From Thermoplasmata archaeon (GTDB lineage: Archaea > Thermoplasmatota > Thermoplasmata > UBA10834), in contig DUGQ01000186.1 in NCBI GenBank assembly GCA_013331315.1, positions 2,268 through 17,028 of the forward strand: DNA of 14,761 bases. The letters run 5' to 3'. Numbering within the stretch: position 1 is the first letter of the stretch; each line of letters begins with the position of its first letter. Below the pieces are notes generated by a model. The model was not told the DNA's origin and did not search any database. It was given only the letters and a program-made list of their open reading frames with translations. Positions 14,440 through 14,761 of this stretch are shown one piece after another. The translations under genes were made by a program, and so were the position numbers.

Positions 14440-14761
14440 ATGGCTAGCGGAAGGCTTCGATTTCTTGCGAAAGACGAGATAGATAGGATTCACGCGACCG
14501 CTCTGAGGGTTCTTGACGAGGTGGGCGTCGTGATACACAGCGATGCCGTGAAGAGCCTGCTTGCTGAAGCAGGCGCTAGAGAAACCAAGGACGGTCGCAG
14601 GATGACGATCCCTGAGGAACTCGTGAGGGAGGCGCTGAGAAGCGCGCCCAAGAGGATCCTGCTCGCGTCCGCTGACGGCAAGAACGATATCCAGATCCCG
14701 TCAGATGACGAGAGGTTATACGTCGCCAACGGCGGCGAGGGGGTTCGAATGGTAGATCTTC
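14440..14761 (+). CDS. Trimethylamine methyltransferase (MttB) family protein, N-terminal part (partial, runs off window)
   Basis: The frame is open from ATG 14440 to the window end (107 codons, no stop). The N-terminus matches the MttB family (COG5598): a helical FLAKDEIDRIHATALRVLDE start, then VGVVIHSDAV, a LLAEAGA segment, RMTIPEELVREALRSAPK, and the beginning of the barrel with VANGGEGVRMVDL. MttB proteins transfer a methyl group from trimethylamine or another quaternary or tertiary amine to a corrinoid protein. Whether this is a true pyrrolysine-containing trimethylamine enzyme or a member of the larger non-pyrrolysine group (glycine betaine and similar substrates) cannot be told, because the residue in question would lie well beyond the window. 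A GGAGA at 14425-14429 with 10-base spacing supports the ATG; an in-frame GTG at 14431 sits too close to it. No corrinoid protein gene is visible here. Confidence 0.85.
   Translation, partial: MASGRLRFLAKDEIDRIHATALRVLDEVGVVIHSDAVKSLLAEAGARETKDGRRMTIPEELVREALRSAPKRILLASADGKNDIQIPSDDERLYVANGGEGVRMVDL

Noticed and set aside
1..14761. Mobile elements, CRISPR arrays, integrases, toxin-antitoxin or defence genes
   Set aside because: No repeat array, terminal inverted repeats, transposase or nuclease/antitoxin frame was seen on either strand; the window looks like ordinary chromosome.

Overview
The window is G+C-rich archaeal DNA. It carries an archaeal-type FtsZ, an NEMF/Rqc2-type ribosome quality-control factor, a tRNA-Thr gene with no encoded CCA, TATA-like boxes about 27 bases upstream of several start codons (leaderless transcription), and T-tract gene ends. 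The gene mix (FeoB, a very large secreted subtilase, a CoA-transferase fused to a GNAT domain, an MttB-family protein) fits a heterotrophic or methylotrophic euryarchaeon. A Thermoplasmatota-related lineage is my best guess, but that placement is inference; the sequence holds no marker that settles it.

Layout. 1-1304 (+): C-terminal part of the ferrous-iron transporter FeoB, cut by the window edge. 1335-2558 (-): ftsZ, convergent with feoB. 2658-4223 (-): a DASS/SLC13-type sodium-coupled anion transporter with a clear leaderless promoter. 4439-4753 (+): a small two-helix membrane protein with an acidic coiled-coil tail. 4955-8932 (+): a 1325-residue secreted S8 protease with a long 5' leader containing a hairpin and a strong ribosome binding site. 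8977-9032: a symmetrical T-tract terminator shared with the convergent tRNA-Thr(GGU) gene at 9034-9105 (-). 9214-11142 (+): rqcH/NEMF homologue. 11132-11983 (-): endonuclease IV, overlapping the end of rqcH by 11 bases. 12024-13889 (-): acyl-CoA hydrolase/transferase fused to a GNAT acetyltransferase. 14012-14320 (-): an unrecognised 102-residue protein. 14440-14761 (+): the first 107 codons of an MttB-family methyltransferase, running off the end.

How they fit together. These look mostly like independent housekeeping and metabolic units, not one operon or a defence or mobile island. No transposase, integrase, CRISPR or phage gene is visible. The protease could supply peptides whose fermentation yields acyl-CoAs for the CoA-transferase; the anion transporter could move dicarboxylates. 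The RqcH homologue deals with stalled ribosomes, and Nfo repairs abasic sites.

The points I would look at again are the diverged GTP-binding signature of FtsZ, the altered first SNT motif of the transporter, the TPP II-like catalytic spacing of the protease, its 5'-leader hairpin, a 14-base sequence shared by the protease and mttB leaders at nearly the same distance from the start codon, and the divergent pairing of a tRNA-Thr gene with an Rqc2 homologue. I found no convincing new multi-gene system.
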